Shown: piece by piece, positions 7,508-16,441 of the stretch
Layout of the letters: the number at the start of each line of letters is the position of its first letter
Position numbering within the stretch: position 1 is the first letter of the stretch
Source: an uncultured Spirochaetia bacterium
GTDB lineage: Bacteria > Spirochaetota > Brachyspiria > Brachyspirales > Brachyspiraceae
Direction of reading: 5' to 3'
Assembly: GCA_947038115.1 (NCBI GenBank)
Contig: CAMQVF010000012.1
Location: forward strand, 1-34,765
Length of the DNA stretch: 34,765 nucleotides
Program-made: the position numbers and the translations under genes
Notes under the pieces: generated by a model
What the model was told of the DNA's origin: nothing
What the model saw: the letters and a program-made list of their open reading frames with translations, nothing else
The model's database searches: none

Positions 7508-8617
7508 TTATTTAATATCTAACAAATTTTTTATTAGTTCATTTTTATATTCTGTAGAAGCAAATTTTGACGAAATATATTCATAGGCATTATCAATTAT
7601 GCTTTGATATAAATCTTCGTCAAGAGTTGCTATAGAAAATATATTACTTAAAGCAAGTGGATTATCTGTATCTACAACTAAAGCATTTTCTCTATTTGTC
7701 GCTAATTCGCTTACTGTAGAGTTTTTATCGATTATTAACATAGACTTAAAATACCAAGCCGAAAATATTATAGAATTAAAGTCTTGATTAGTATCATGTA
7801 TAATAACACTATAAGCGTCTTTAATAAACACATCATTGTCAGCATAGCTACCATCACTCACTAAGTCGATGTGCTCATGTATTTTAAGAATATCAATTTG
7901 TTGTTTTATCGAATTATTATAGCCAATAATTTTTAAACGATACTTAACATCTTTCGAATTTTTTATAAAAATAGAAAAAGCAATTATGCACTTTAATGCT
8001 CTATCAAAGTCATTTTTAGCGAAAAGTAAAAAATAATTATATCCATGCTTTTTACTATCATCACCCACTATTTTCGTTTTTCTGTAGCTAGGATAAATAG
8101 TTTCTATATTTTTTATATCTTTATGAATATACCTTATATTTTCCTCTATTTTTTTACTGCTAGTTTTTATAAAATCGATATTTGGAGTATGTTCCATATC
8201 AAGTTTGACTAAAATATCATTTAAAATAAAATTTCTTTTTTTCTTATAAACATCAAAATGAAAACTAAAAACATACCAAACTGTACGAATTGGATAATCA
8301 CTACCTCGATACTCGATAATTTTATTTTTAACCATAGAAGCTAAAATATTCATAGGAAAGTCGAGCGCTACTATAAGCTCAACAGTTGTGAGCTCTTTCG
8401 CTATTCTTTTAGCTGCAGCTTTTAATGATAAATTATTATTTGATACATTTATTTTCTTTCTTACAATGTTAGATGGAAAATTAGGTGGAAAACTTTTAGC
8501 AAATACTGTAACTTTAATATCATTTTTATACATTTCTTCAATTAAATCTAACACAAAATAAATGGAAGGATTTAATATATCTTTCATATCTGAGGCTAAA
8601 AGTGCAATATTCTTCAT
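7508..8617 (-). CDS. Probable GT-B glycosyltransferase (GT4-like)
   Basis: A 369-residue protein with two Rossmann-like halves. The N-terminal half opens with MKNIALLASD and a Ser/Pro-rich loop where GT-B enzymes bind acceptor. The C-terminal half has a strand-turn pattern (YFLLFAKND, YRLKIIGYN), then an 'AYSVIIHD' strand, and TVSELATNRENALVVD. The last corresponds to the donor-binding region of GT4 enzymes, where the usual phrase is E-x-x-x-x-G-x-x-G-x-L-V. The usual ExxxxxxxE pair is not clear, so activity is uncertain. It would transfer a sugar from a nucleotide donor during envelope polysaccharide or glycolipid synthesis; acceptor and sugar are unknown. No signal peptide is present. It stands alone between dnaJ (convergent) and the large TPR gene (divergent). 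Confidence 0.6.
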   Translation of the reverse strand: MKNIALLASDMKDILNPSIYFVLDLIEEMYKNDIKVTVFAKSFPPNFPSNIVRKKINVSNNNLSLKAAAKRIAKELTTVELIVALDFPMNILASMVKNKIIEYRGSDYPIRTVWYVFSFHFDVYKKKRNFILNDILVKLDMEHTPNIDFIKTSSKKIEENIRYIHKDIKNIETIYPSYRKTKIVGDDSKKHGYNYFLLFAKNDFDRALKCIIAFSIFIKNSKDVKYRLKIIGYNNSIKQQIDILKIHEHIDLVSDGSYADNDVFIKDAYSVIIHDTNQDFNSIIFSAWYFKSMLIIDKNSTVSELATNRENALVVDTDNPLALSNIFSIATLDEDLYQSIIDNAYEYISSKFASTEYKNELIKNLLDIK

Positions 8618-8773
8618 AATTTTTATTAATCCAATATAATATCTTTATTTTAAAGTCATATTATGATACATTATAAAAAAGAATTATCAAGTTTAAACTT
8701 TAAGTATTTAACTATTATACATAATATTCCGTTAATACCTATAGTATTTGAATTTTATTTCTGGAGACAATAT

Positions 8774-11635
8774 TTGAGACATATTTCTAAACAAACAACA
8801 TCTCTTCTAGTGGCATTAAGTCTCTTATTTTTATTGCATGGTAATTTAGCATATTCGCAGAGGGCTTTGCGTAAATCGATATATTTTACTAATCCTTCAA
8901 AAAAAGCAATTGTAATGCCTAATAGTGTAAAGACATCTCCATATCGGCTTGACCCTAGTCTTATTGCTGACCCAGCGAGAAGAGAAAGAATAGAGTCGAG
9001 AATATCACAAGCAGAGACTCAAATAAAAGAAGGCATGTACATTGAGGCTTTAGACACTATCGAGGCCATTGAAGGTGAAATACCTAATAATTATAAAATT
9101 TATTTTTTAAAAGCACTCGCTTTCCAAAATATAGGTGACTCAGTATACGCCAATGAGAACTATAGAAGAGCTATAGATTTTAGCCCACCTGATCCACTAC
9201 TATATAAAAATGCAGCTAGCTTTTATAATATACTTGGGCAATATGAAGAATCAATAAAAACATATATTAAAGCATATAAAATTCTAAAAGAAGACGGTTG
9301 GATAAATTATGCTGGTAATCTTGCATTAGAAAATAATGACTTACAAAGTGCTAATTATTATTATAATTTGCTAATAAAAGAGAAGAAAAAAGCATACTCT
9401 TATGAGGGTATTGGAAATATTGAATTTCGTGTTGGTAACTATAAAATGGCATTTGACATATATAGTGAAGCTTTTAAAGAATATAAAAGACGTAACAAAG
9501 AATATACAAACACAATGTTATTTACTGATAATATTTTAAGAATACAGGCTTTAATGGAAAAGGCTAAAGTTTATGAGAATATATCATTATGGCGAGAGCG
9601 TTTTCTTACTAAAGATTTTAATAATGCACTTTTAATACTACGTGAATTAAGTGAATATTCTTCAAAATACCCAGAACTTATGCTTTATACAGCTAAGACA
9701 CATTTTGAAATGGGTGATTTTGATGATGCAAAAAATATTTTACCTTATGTAATACAATCAGCACCTGAATTGGAAGAAGCATATATTTTGCTTGCTCAAA
9801 TGGATGTTTATGATGGAAATTATAATTCTGCTATAAATCAACTTGAAAAAGGTTTTAATTCGGCATATGACAAGCCAGAACTATATGAAGTATTAGTTAA
9901 TATTCTTTATAGTTCTGATAATATCTACTATGCTAATCAAGTTGTCGAGCAAATAGGCCGAGTGTATGAATTATCGCCTGACAATAGAGTTCGTTATGCT
10001 AATTCTTTGATTACTAAAAAAGAATATGACGATGCTCAAGCAATATTAGAGTCGATATCTCCGCCAATTTATGCGGCTAATATGGCATTAAGAAATATAG
10101 AGTATCGAAAAATTTTAGATAAATCACTTGAACTTTATGAGAATAGATATTATTTCGACATAATGAAATTATTAAGTCGTTATAAATTTGCAGGCATAGA
10201 AGAAGAAATAAGAATTAGATATTTAGCAAATGCATATCAAATGCTTGGTTCTATCGACAAGGCTATTGATGTTCTTTATCAAAAGTTTAAAGCTCAAGAT
10301 ATTGGCATAAATAATCTTTTATTCTTACGCCATTTGCTTGAAACAAGAAGAGATAGACCTGAGACTACTCAAGAGCAAAAAAATACTGATTTAGTAACTA
10401 TTAAGGCTACTGTGTTTTTAGAAGAAAATTTAAATAATGACCTTGAATATATACGAAGACATGTTATGGAATTTATTGAATATAGTCAATTTCAAAATGC
10501 CCTAACCTATATGGAAAATATAAAAAAGTCGGGCTTTGCATATGATCAAGTGATAAAACTCGAGGCTATGGTTTATACATATTATGCTGTTTATCTTTAT
10601 GAAACAGGTAATTTAGACCTAGCTAGAGGTGCTGCCGATTTGGCTGTTAGTAGAGATTTTAATAATTATGACTCTATAGTTATCAAAAGAGATATTGAAA
10701 TTGCTCTATTGTTAGAATCTCTAGGCGACTTCACAGATAGCGATGTTAATGTTATTCTTAGTCCAACAATAAGAAGAGTGATAGATATTAACCCAGCCTA
10801 TCTTAGCAATCGAATACTTTTAGCCTCACTTTTGGCACGTGAATATAACTTAGAAGGTTTTGAGATTGCAAAGAAATTAAGAGATATAGCTAATATACCG
10901 GGTCAATATTATGGCATAATGGGTGAAGTATATTTCAAAGCAAGACTCTATCCTTATGCTAATAATACATATGCAAAAGCATTAAAAAATAGCAAATCTA
11001 AAGATATAAGACTTGGAGCTGCTACAGTCAAATACACTATGGGTTTATCTAAAGAAGGTATTGATATACTTAAAAAGTTATCAAAAGAATACCCAGAAGA
11101 TTATAATATTTTATACCACTTGGCTCGTGCTTATACAAAAGAAGAATCAAATTTTGAGAATAGTGGCGATATAATAGTTAAGCTTTTAGAACGTGATCCT
11201 CAAAATCCTCATTATCTATACCTTTATGCTTATTTACAAGAGCTTTTAGGTAGTGAAGAGACGGCGATATCAGCATACACCTCGATAGCGAGAAGTTATA
11301 GAAATTATGCAGCAGCATATTATAAATCAGCATCATTAGCACTTAAATATTATGACGACGCTAAAATTGCCGAGCCTTATGCCCTTTTATACAGAGCATT
11401 AACTCCAAAATCATATCAAAGTCATGCCCTTTTAGGCGCTATATATTTAGATCAAGCCGAAAATGAAAAAGATATTAGTACTGCTGGTTTATTATTTGAA
11501 CAAGCATTAAACAGTTATTCTTATGCTTTAAGTTTTTCTTATTATGGACGTGACCGAAGCAAAAGAAAAGAACTTGCTGATATTGTTCAAGCTATTTCTT
11601 TAAGAATAAGTGAAAGTACTATAACAGGTAAATAA
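8774..11635 (+). CDS. Large secreted TPR protein
   Basis: About 953 residues, nearly all tetratricopeptide-like repeats from about residue 60 to the end (for example MYIEALDTIEAIEG, GQYEESIKTYIKAYK, GNYKMAFDIYSEAF, GDFDDAKNILPYV). I chose TTG at 8774 because GGAG lies seven bases upstream and the product then begins with a normal signal peptide: basic start, hydrophobic core 10-22, likely cleavage after A-Y-S near residue 28. The frame is open back to an ATG at 8663, but that start has no ribosome site and would add 37 residues before the signal. The protein is likely periplasmic or outer-membrane-associated, acting as a scaffold; the partner is unknown. It runs in the same direction as gpsA, which has its own promoter. 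Confidence 0.85.
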   Translation: MRHISKQTTSLLVALSLLFLLHGNLAYSQRALRKSIYFTNPSKKAIVMPNSVKTSPYRLDPSLIADPARRERIESRISQAETQIKEGMYIEALDTIEAIEGEIPNNYKIYFLKALAFQNIGDSVYANENYRRAIDFSPPDPLLYKNAASFYNILGQYEESIKTYIKAYKILKEDGWINYAGNLALENNDLQSANYYYNLLIKEKKKAYSYEGIGNIEFRVGNYKMAFDIYSEAFKEYKRRNKEYTNTMLFTDNILRIQALMEKAKVYENISLWRERFLTKDFNNALLILRELSEYSSKYPELMLYTAKTHFEMGDFDDAKNILPYVIQSAPELEEAYILLAQMDVYDGNYNSAINQLEKGFNSAYDKPELYEVLVNILYSSDNIYYANQVVEQIGRVYELSPDNRVRYANSLITKKEYDDAQAILESISPPIYAANMALRNIEYRKILDKSLELYENRYYFDIMKLLSRYKFAGIEEEIRIRYLANAYQMLGSIDKAIDVLYQKFKAQDIGINNLLFLRHLLETRRDRPETTQEQKNTDLVTIKATVFLEENLNNDLEYIRRHVMEFIEYSQFQNALTYMENIKKSGFAYDQVIKLEAMVYTYYAVYLYETGNLDLARGAADLAVSRDFNNYDSIVIKRDIEIALLLESLGDFTDSDVNVILSPTIRRVIDINPAYLSNRILLASLLAREYNLEGFEIAKKLRDIANIPGQYYGIMGEVYFKARLYPYANNTYAKALKNSKSKDIRLGAATVKYTMGLSKEGIDILKKLSKEYPEDYNILYHLARAYTKEESNFENSGDIIVKLLERDPQNPHYLYLYAYLQELLGSEETAISAYTSIARSYRNYAAAYYKSASLALKYYDDAKIAEPYALLYRALTPKSYQSHALLGAIYLDQAENEKDISTAGLLFEQALNSYSYALSFSYYGRDRSKRKELADIVQAISLRISESTITGK

Positions 11636-11667
11636 AACTTTAAATAGAAAAATCTTATTAGTAATTA

Positions 11668-11696
11668 TTGCTAATAATTTTAATCTGTAATACAAT
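11668..11696 (+). promoter_or_regulatory. gpsA promoter
   Basis: TTGCTA at 11668-11673, 17 bases, TACAAT at 11691-11696, with a predicted start near 11703, about 13 bases before the TTG start codon. A 7-bp inverted repeat (TTATTAG 11655-11661, CTAATAA 11671-11677) overlaps the -35 box. It could be a weak terminator of the TPR gene or an operator. Confidence 0.5.
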
Positions 11697-11715
11697 ATCT
11701 TATCAAGGATTTAAA

Positions 11716-12720
11716 TTGAATAGTATAAATATCAGTATAATTGGTGCAGGTGGTTTTGGACTTGCTTTAGCTAATACTTTTAGTAATAAATATAATGTTT
11801 GTGTTTGGGTTCATAGCAAAAATAATTATGAGGAGCTTTCAAGTAATTATCAAAGTAGTAATTATTTAAAAGCTATAAAACTCAATTCGAATATATCTTT
11901 CACTATGGATATCAAAGAAGCTATAGAAGATAAAAATATTATTATAGTTTCTACGCCTTCATTTGCATTTGAAGATACATGCCTTGAAATAGCAAAATAT
12001 ATTAAAGAAAATCAAATAATATTAATAACAACTAAAGGGCTTCAAATTGGCACAGCATTAACTATGAGCGAGGTTGCTAAAAAATATCTGCCTAAGAACA
12101 TCGACATTCTAACGCTTTCAGGCCCTTCGCATGCAGAAGAATTGGCAGATAAAAAAGTTACTGCAGTTGTTATTGCGGGGAAAGCGGAAGTTGCACAAAA
12201 AGTTCGTGATCTTCTTATTATGCCTCCTTTTTTTAGAATATATAGCTCGACAGATCAAATTGGTGTGGAGATTGGTGGAGCTTTGAAAAATATTATTGCT
12301 GTTGCAGGTGGAATTGCTCAAGGGCTTAAGTTGGGAGATAATGCTAAGGCTGCTTTAATTACAAGAGGACTTGCTGAAATTGTTCGATTTGCTATATTTA
12401 AAGGAGCTAAAGAAAATACACTCTTTGGGCTTTCAGGTATTGGCGATTTAATTGTAACATCATCAAGTGCATTAAGTCGAAATAATAGATTAGGGTTTTC
12501 ACTCGCTATGGGTAAAACTTATGACGAGGTTATAAAAGAAAATCATGGACAAGTGGCTGAAGGTGCTTATGCGGCAAAGGCTGTCTATGGGTATGCCAAA
12601 AAAAATAATATTGAAATGCCTATAACTGAAACGATTTATAATATTATATATAATAATCACAATGTTCATGACGCTGTAATTGATTTGATGAGTAGAGATG
12701 CTAAAGATGAAACTCTTTAA
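11716..12720 (+). CDS. gpsA: Glycerol-3-phosphate dehydrogenase [NAD(P)+]
   Basis: Reduces dihydroxyacetone phosphate to sn-glycerol 3-phosphate, the backbone for phospholipids; a cytosolic enzyme. The N-terminal Rossmann fold begins SIIGAGGFGLALA (GxGxxG). Other family marks are LSGPSHAEEL, the catalytic-lysine region GVEIGGALKNIIAVAGG, GDNAKAALITRGLAEI and GLSGIGDLIVTSSS. The TTG at 11716 is chosen because AAGGA lies six bases before it and because it gives 334 residues with the usual N-terminus. An earlier in-frame start at 11668 would fall inside the predicted -35 box. The DUF1385 gene follows after 52 bases and is probably co-transcribed. Confidence 0.95.
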   Translation: MNSINISIIGAGGFGLALANTFSNKYNVCVWVHSKNNYEELSSNYQSSNYLKAIKLNSNISFTMDIKEAIEDKNIIIVSTPSFAFEDTCLEIAKYIKENQIILITTKGLQIGTALTMSEVAKKYLPKNIDILTLSGPSHAEELADKKVTAVVIAGKAEVAQKVRDLLIMPPFFRIYSSTDQIGVEIGGALKNIIAVAGGIAQGLKLGDNAKAALITRGLAEIVRFAIFKGAKENTLFGLSGIGDLIVTSSSALSRNNRLGFSLAMGKTYDEVIKENHGQVAEGAYAAKAVYGYAKKNNIEMPITETIYNIIYNNHNVHDAVIDLMSRDAKDETL

Positions 12721-12772
12721 TATCTTTTAATTTTAGTATAAAAAGTTTGATTAATAGAGAGGTTAAATATAA

Positions 12773-13798
12773 ATGGAAAATAAATTAGATGAAAATAGAA
12801 TAAAAGAAGGTGTCGGCGGACAAGCTGTTATTGAAGGCATAATGTTACGAAATAAAAGTCATTATGTTGTGGCCGTTAGAAAGCCCGACAAAACTCTTGA
12901 TTATATTAAAAGTGAAGTTCCTGAAAACAAAAGTAAATTTAAGAAAGTAATGTTCATCAGAGGGGTTGTAAACTTTCTTTCTATGATGAAACTTGGATAT
13001 AAAACGCTAGTATTCTCGGCTAACACTGCGATGCCTGAAGGTGAAAAAAAAGAAGAAATAACTCCATTAGCAATGACGCTCACAATGTTTTCTTCACTTG
13101 CTATAGCGATTGGTCTTTTTATTGCATTGCCTTATATTATTACTAATTTGCTAGGAATCGATGAGAAAACTAATTTGGTATTATTTAATTTGGTGCGTGG
13201 TGGTATCAAAATAATTATATTCATAGCCTATCTTTTAGTAATTTCTATGTTTAAAGATATTAAAGATGTTTTTCAATATCATGGCGCAGAACATATGGTC
13301 GTCAATGCTTATGAACATGGGCTTAAACCCGATAAACAAAACATCAGACAATTCACGACAATTCACCCCCGCTGTGGAACAACTTTTCTTTTTTTAGTGC
13401 TTACAATATCGATAGTACTTTATATGTTTACAAGCTATTTGGTTTATAATATTATTTTTGCCGACGCTACTCCCGCTAAAATTATAGCGAACTTAACGGT
13501 ATTGGCTATAAATATTTCACTTCTTCCAGTGGTTTCTGGAATATCTTATGAGCTTTTGAAACTAGGTTTTAAACTCTATTCGTTTCCAGTGGCAAGAATT
13601 TTTATAGTACCCGGTTTATTGCTTCAAAAGATTACTACTAAAAAACCTACTGATGATAAAATCGAAGTGGCATTATACGCATTGGATAAACTTCTCGATG
13701 AGACTGTATTAAACAGAACCGAAGAAGAAGTGCTTTCAACCATAGAGCATAAAAAAACAGATATTACTGCAGATAATGAAAACAAAGTCGCTTCATAG
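12773..13798 (+). CDS. DUF1385 (YqhQ-type) membrane protein
   Basis: A 341-residue integral membrane protein of the DUF1385 family, whose biochemical role is not established. Family marks are all present: GGQAVIEGIMLR at 15-26, HGAEH at 170-174 and HPRCGT at 198-203. The conserved His, Glu and Cys suggest a metal site near the membrane (inference). Hydrophobic segments lie at about 100-124, 139-160, 204-226 and 235-262. The ATG is preceded by AGAGAGG. It follows gpsA by 52 bases and is followed 20 bases later by an unknown membrane-anchored protein, so these three may form one transcript. The family assignment is firm; the function is unknown. Confidence 0.92.
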   Translation: MENKLDENRIKEGVGGQAVIEGIMLRNKSHYVVAVRKPDKTLDYIKSEVPENKSKFKKVMFIRGVVNFLSMMKLGYKTLVFSANTAMPEGEKKEEITPLAMTLTMFSSLAIAIGLFIALPYIITNLLGIDEKTNLVLFNLVRGGIKIIIFIAYLLVISMFKDIKDVFQYHGAEHMVVNAYEHGLKPDKQNIRQFTTIHPRCGTTFLFLVLTISIVLYMFTSYLVYNIIFADATPAKIIANLTVLAINISLLPVVSGISYELLKLGFKLYSFPVARIFIVPGLLLQKITTKKPTDDKIEVALYALDKLLDETVLNRTEEEVLSTIEHKKTDITADNENKVAS

Positions 13799-13818
13799 GT
13801 TAAAAATAAATTTGATAA

Positions 13819-14979
13819 ATGTTTAGTAATAGAAAAAAAATAACTATACACTCAAATGATTTATATATTTATTCCACAGATTATATGGGTAAATATTTAA
13901 AATATCTTATATTTATAGCATTGTTCTTTTTTGTGTTATTTTTTGCATTTATTTATACTTATTTATATGTGCCAAAAAAATCTATTGCTAATGGAGATAA
14001 TCCTATCAGCATAACATCGAATAGTAAAAATGTTATAGCTGATGACAACGGAATATATTACACGGGTAGTTTTACGGATCCACCAATATCGATACCCGTA
14101 AATATTAATAGCCAATTAAATGAAGCCCTAGAAATACTTTATTTATATGTTTTCCATGATAATCAAGCTGTGTTATTCAGACTTTACAAGAAAAAACAAG
14201 AAAAAATATTTAGTTATACTTCTTTTAATTTAATTGATAAAGATATTGAAGAAATGGAAATAGTCGAAAAAAAAGCTACTCATTTAAATTTTTACGATAA
14301 TTTTACAAAGTCTCAATTTAGTAAAAAAGAAGGTAATTTTTATTTAGAAATTCCATCATTTGATATAACAAGCTCGAAACTCACAGCTAATATTGGGAAC
14401 ATTTTAAACTCGAGTTTTAAGTTTTCATTTCCACGTTTTGATGCCTCAATGGTTAATTGGGATAAAAACAAAGCATTGTATGTAGCAATGGCATTTGGAA
14501 AACCTGATGGGCATTTAATTGTACCCGGAAATAATATTGTTTTAGATAAAAATAGTTCAGTTCTTGCCATTCATTTGGTTGGTGAGACGCCATATCGTTA
14601 TAAACATAATATTATATCTGGTGTCGTCTACACATCTTATGAGTTCACCCCTATTCCATTTTTTATATATGATTCAAAACCTGAGTCTGACAATAGCAGA
14701 ATACTTAAATTTTATTATAAAAATAAATGGCATATATCTACCAATTTTAATACTCATACATATAAAAACTCAACTGATTATTATTCAAGAGAAGAAGGCT
14801 TAAGTTTTCTATTCACTAAAGATAGTAAATATATAAAAAATAAAAATGGACTATTTTCTTATAGAAATTCGAAAGTTGATGAAGGCAGAATTACAGGCTA
14901 TATAAAAACAGGAAAAACTAATATACAAATTAGTGGTACTGCGATTAGAGAAAAACTTCATCTCATTAATTTATATTAG
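13819..14979 (+). CDS. Unrecognised membrane-anchored protein
   Basis: I do not recognise this 386-residue protein. A single hydrophobic segment at about 29-51, preceded by basic residues, predicts an inner-membrane anchor with the remaining 335 residues outside the cytoplasm. That part is rich in Asn, Lys, Phe and Tyr and appears mainly beta-stranded. A stretch around residues 175-270 (LEIPSFDITSS, FPRFDASMVNWDKN, GKPDGHLIVPGNN) has the look of a beta-sandwich, and the region with KPDGHL could tempt one towards a peptidase call, but no metal- or serine-protease motif is complete. No good ribosome site precedes the ATG, which lies 20 bases after the DUF1385 stop, so translational coupling is possible. 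Confidence 0.65.
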   Translation: MFSNRKKITIHSNDLYIYSTDYMGKYLKYLIFIALFFFVLFFAFIYTYLYVPKKSIANGDNPISITSNSKNVIADDNGIYYTGSFTDPPISIPVNINSQLNEALEILYLYVFHDNQAVLFRLYKKKQEKIFSYTSFNLIDKDIEEMEIVEKKATHLNFYDNFTKSQFSKKEGNFYLEIPSFDITSSKLTANIGNILNSSFKFSFPRFDASMVNWDKNKALYVAMAFGKPDGHLIVPGNNIVLDKNSSVLAIHLVGETPYRYKHNIISGVVYTSYEFTPIPFFIYDSKPESDNSRILKFYYKNKWHISTNFNTHTYKNSTDYYSREEGLSFLFTKDSKYIKNKNGLFSYRNSKVDEGRITGYIKTGKTNIQISGTAIREKLHLINLY

Positions 14980-15007
14980 TTACACCTCTTTTAAGTATAT
15001 TTTATTA

Positions 15008-15036
15008 TTGATATATAAATAAAATTAGTGTAAAAT
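15008..15036 (+). promoter_or_regulatory. Promoter of the TPR/Mrr-like-rlmE operon
   Basis: TTGATA at 15008-15013, a 17-base spacer and TAAAAT at 15031-15036. The expected start (15042-15044) coincides with the ATG at 15044, so the transcript would be leaderless or nearly so. No Shine-Dalgarno sequence lies before that ATG. Confidence 0.7.
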
Positions 15037-15043
15037 ATATTAC

Positions 15044-16441
15044 ATGGGCATACTTATATTTATAATAGTTTTTGCGTCACTCTTGACTGCATCCTTCTTT
15101 GTATATAAAAAAATGTTTAGTGGCAAAGAAAATTTAGATGCTAAAGCTAAAACTATACTAAAAAGCAAAAATCCTGAAAAAGCAATAAAGCATCTTAAGT
15201 TAGTTATCACGAAAACTAAAGATAATGAAGAAAAATCGAATTTACATGAAATACTTGGCGATGTTTACTTTTCGCTATTAAACTACTCAAGTGCTGTTAT
15301 AGAATATAAAAACGCAATCTCTTTTGGATTTAATACAACAAAAAGAAGGTTATCATTAGCTAAAGCGCTCGCGAAGTCGGGTGGTAAAAAAATAGCATTA
15401 TATGAATATGCTGAAATATTAAAAGAAGATAAAGATAGCCATGAAGTCTACTATCAAATAGGCATTATATATTTTGAAAATTACCAATACAGCATAGCTT
15501 ATGATTATTTTCAAAAAGCATTAAAATTAAATAGAAATTTCGAGGTAGCAACAAAATATAAAGGCATTACGGCTTCGTTTATGAATAATTACGAAGAGGC
15601 TATAGAAGTGCTTGAGCCGATATCTAATGATAATAAAAATGATTCGTTGCTTCAATGGGGACTTGCAAATGCATATAGAATTCAATGCGACTACTCGAAA
15701 GCTATAACTCACTATAAATTAGCGAAACTTGACTTGATTGACAATGATAGAATATTATTTGAAGAAAGTTTATGCCATATAGCATTAGCCGATATTGAGA
15801 GTGCAATAGAAACCCTAGATTTATCTTTAAAATTTCACCCTACAAATGTAGACCTAATTTTAATCACAAAATATACACTTGCTGAATGTTATGAAAATAC
15901 TGGCTCGACAGAAAATACAATAAAACTGCTTGAAGATATTTCTCTTATAGATAATAATTATAAGGATGTCGCAGAAAAACTCGAAAAATATCAAAATTAC
16001 CGATACACAGACGCAATAATAAGTTTTTTCAACGGAGAGAAAGAAGAATTTACAGATAAAGCTCTAAAATTAACTTCAACTATGCAGCTTAATCCATATA
16101 TGATTCAATATACAGCTAAGGATTCTTTAGTTATATTTTCAAAAGAAAGTACAAATGTTCATGCTACAATAAAAATGGTTTATATCAGAAAGTTATTTAA
16201 TCCGATTACAATTATAGAAATGATAGCGCTTTCAAAATATAATCAAAAAAATAATATATTAAAATGTTCTATTGTCACAGCCGCGATATCTCCTCCTGAG
16301 GTTATAAGATACGCTGAAATATCTCATATAGAAATTATTTCAATAAAAGCAATTGAAAATTTAATTCAAAAGTCTCAATCGTCTAGTGTTAAAATCGACG
16401 ATATTAAAATTTCAGATGAGGTATTAAAGTTTGAAGAATAG
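15044..16441 (+). CDS. Membrane-anchored TPR protein with Mrr-like C-terminal domain
   Basis: 465 residues. Residues 3-20 are a hydrophobic N-terminal anchor. About 35-310 are TPR repeats (LHEILGDVYFSLLNYSSAVIEYKNAI, in short pieces; IGIIYFENYQYSIAYDYFQKAL; WGLANAYRIQ). The C-terminal region, about 350-446, follows the strand-helix order of Mrr/restriction-endonuclease-like domains: 'KLFNPITIIEMIALSKYN', then CSIVTAAISPPEVIRYAE and IEIISIKAIENLI. The last two parallel the Mrr phrases for 'VTT..F...A..YA' and 'I.LI....L..LI'. The catalytic D...QxK residues are not evident, so it is probably a non-catalytic relative; this is inference. It overlaps rlmE by 11 bases and heads an operon that continues to trpS. 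Confidence 0.75.
   Translation: MGILIFIIVFASLLTASFFVYKKMFSGKENLDAKAKTILKSKNPEKAIKHLKLVITKTKDNEEKSNLHEILGDVYFSLLNYSSAVIEYKNAISFGFNTTKRRLSLAKALAKSGGKKIALYEYAEILKEDKDSHEVYYQIGIIYFENYQYSIAYDYFQKALKLNRNFEVATKYKGITASFMNNYEEAIEVLEPISNDNKNDSLLQWGLANAYRIQCDYSKAITHYKLAKLDLIDNDRILFEESLCHIALADIESAIETLDLSLKFHPTNVDLILITKYTLAECYENTGSTENTIKLLEDISLIDNNYKDVAEKLEKYQNYRYTDAIISFFNGEKEEFTDKALKLTSTMQLNPYMIQYTAKDSLVIFSKESTNVHATIKMVYIRKLFNPITIIEMIALSKYNQKNNILKCSIVTAAISPPEVIRYAEISHIEIISIKAIENLIQKSQSSSVKIDDIKISDEVLKFEE

Noticed and set aside
13819-14979. Peptidase call for the unknown anchored protein based on a KPDGHL phrase
   Set aside because: The remaining metal ligands or catalytic residues of any peptidase family are missing.
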